From positions 3,023,501 to 3,087,500 of the forward strand of contig JAHDVF020001468.1 in the NCBI GenBank assembly GCA_022606425.2: a stretch of DNA of 64,000 bases. Reading direction: 5' to 3'. The DNA is from Lepidostoma basale (taxonomy: Eukaryota; Arthropoda; Insecta; Trichoptera; Lepidostomatidae). Under the pieces are notes generated by a model, which did not search any database, was not told where the DNA came from, and worked only from the letters and a program-made list of their open reading frames with translations. The stretch's first letter is position 1; every line of letters begins with the position of its first letter. A program made the position numbers and the translations under genes. Of the stretch, positions 63,429-64,000 are shown piece after piece.

Positions 63429-64000
63429 GTAGGCCCGGAGCCGTAACAAAGCCGCGTTTGGCTTTTTAAAAACACTCCGGCCCACTCGCATCGAGTGACT
63501 TTGTATAATATTTGGACACCAAACAGTTGACATGTTCCGTCACTCACCAATAGAATTGTTTCGGTCGCATGTTATTAATTTCACTTTGCAGGTGTTCCGG
63601 TCGCGTCTGTGAAGTGTTGTATAATTTTACCGTTCGCCGCATTTTATATGGACACTTTCTTCTTCACATCCTGTCGCCTAGAGGCCTGTTTCCTTTTACG
63701 ATTAACCATTTACCTGTTTGCCAACAAATCTCATCTAAGATTTTCTTAATTAACTCTTAATGAAACCGGATTAATATTATCAGCGTTTTTAATACGTCTC
63801 AAGACGTTTATTGCAAATATATTAATTAATAATTATTTTACTTATTATAAAGAGTCACTACAACTTTAACTTAGTTATTAATCCACTAGACGCAACCTTT
63901 TTTTTAACTGTGATATTATATTTTTACCTCATTGATGAATATTGCTTTCGATCGTTTTAATTTGCTACCTGCATTATATTTAACGATTGATTTTTTGGAA

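Overview
This looks like AT-rich insect nuclear DNA, most likely lepidopteran; the organism is inferred from repeat style and not proven. There are no bacterial-type genes, operons or CRISPR arrays. Almost everything recognisable is transposable-element sequence. The only long protein reading frame is the 3' part of a non-LTR retrotransposon (LINE) reverse transcriptase at 22640-23728, minus strand.

LINE debris comes from about ten families. The commonest, called L-A here, has the C-terminal motif GRPRKTWHDQINQ and a 3' end of the form GTGATGGTTAGTTAG. It has about two dozen 5'-truncated copies on both strands across the whole window. Others are L-C (52347-52712, with 12-bp target duplications), L-J (three copies), L-H, L-I, L-D, L-E, L-F, L-G and a CR1/L2-like copy, L-K. 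Two tRNA-derived SINE families are present: SINE1 with ten copies and two alternative 3' tails, and SINE2 with two copies, one flanked by a perfect 12-bp duplication. DNA transposon remnants include hAT-type elements (39516-39850, 52221-54505), a TA-flanked mariner-like element (59356-59648), two copies of a Tc1/mariner-like element with a helix-turn-helix fragment (25423-25771, 61115-61449), and TIR elements at 19394-19626 and 27603-28014.

The most interesting component is a set of short, often palindromic repeat families (FB-A to FB-G) that share a hammerhead-ribozyme-like core: CTGANGA, one extra base, a short stem II, GAA, and a tiny stem III such as ACATGT, ACCGGT or ACAGCTGT, followed by C or T. 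The stem sequences differ between families while pairing is kept in the best copies: stem I is CACC/GGTG, AACC/GGTT, AATATCA/TGATATT, ACAC/GTGT or TTCTC/GAGAA. One FB-A copy is flanked by a 12-bp duplication, which points to target-primed insertion. This suggests non-autonomous retrozyme-like or Penelope-related elements carrying self-cleaving ribozymes.

Layout: 0-13 kb holds FB elements, SINE1 and LINE ends. 14.8-16.6 kb is a direct plus inverted array of a ~515-bp repeat. 17.6-25 kb is LINE-rich and includes the long ORF. 25-34 kb has TIR elements, LINE ends, a 38-bp minisatellite with a three-monomer higher-order period (32.6-33.06 kb) and a long (TA)n tract. 34-45 kb has FB-A/FB-C, L-J split by a hAT MITE, and L-A split by L-C. 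45-64 kb has many L-A ends, a multi-layer nest inside a hAT host (52.2-54.5 kb) and a three-layer nest at 57.8-58.9 kb. A few exon-like or promoter-like segments (22420, 43.7 kb, 48.17 kb, 49.3 kb, 63.3 kb) are weak hints that the window may lie in introns of host genes; none is established.
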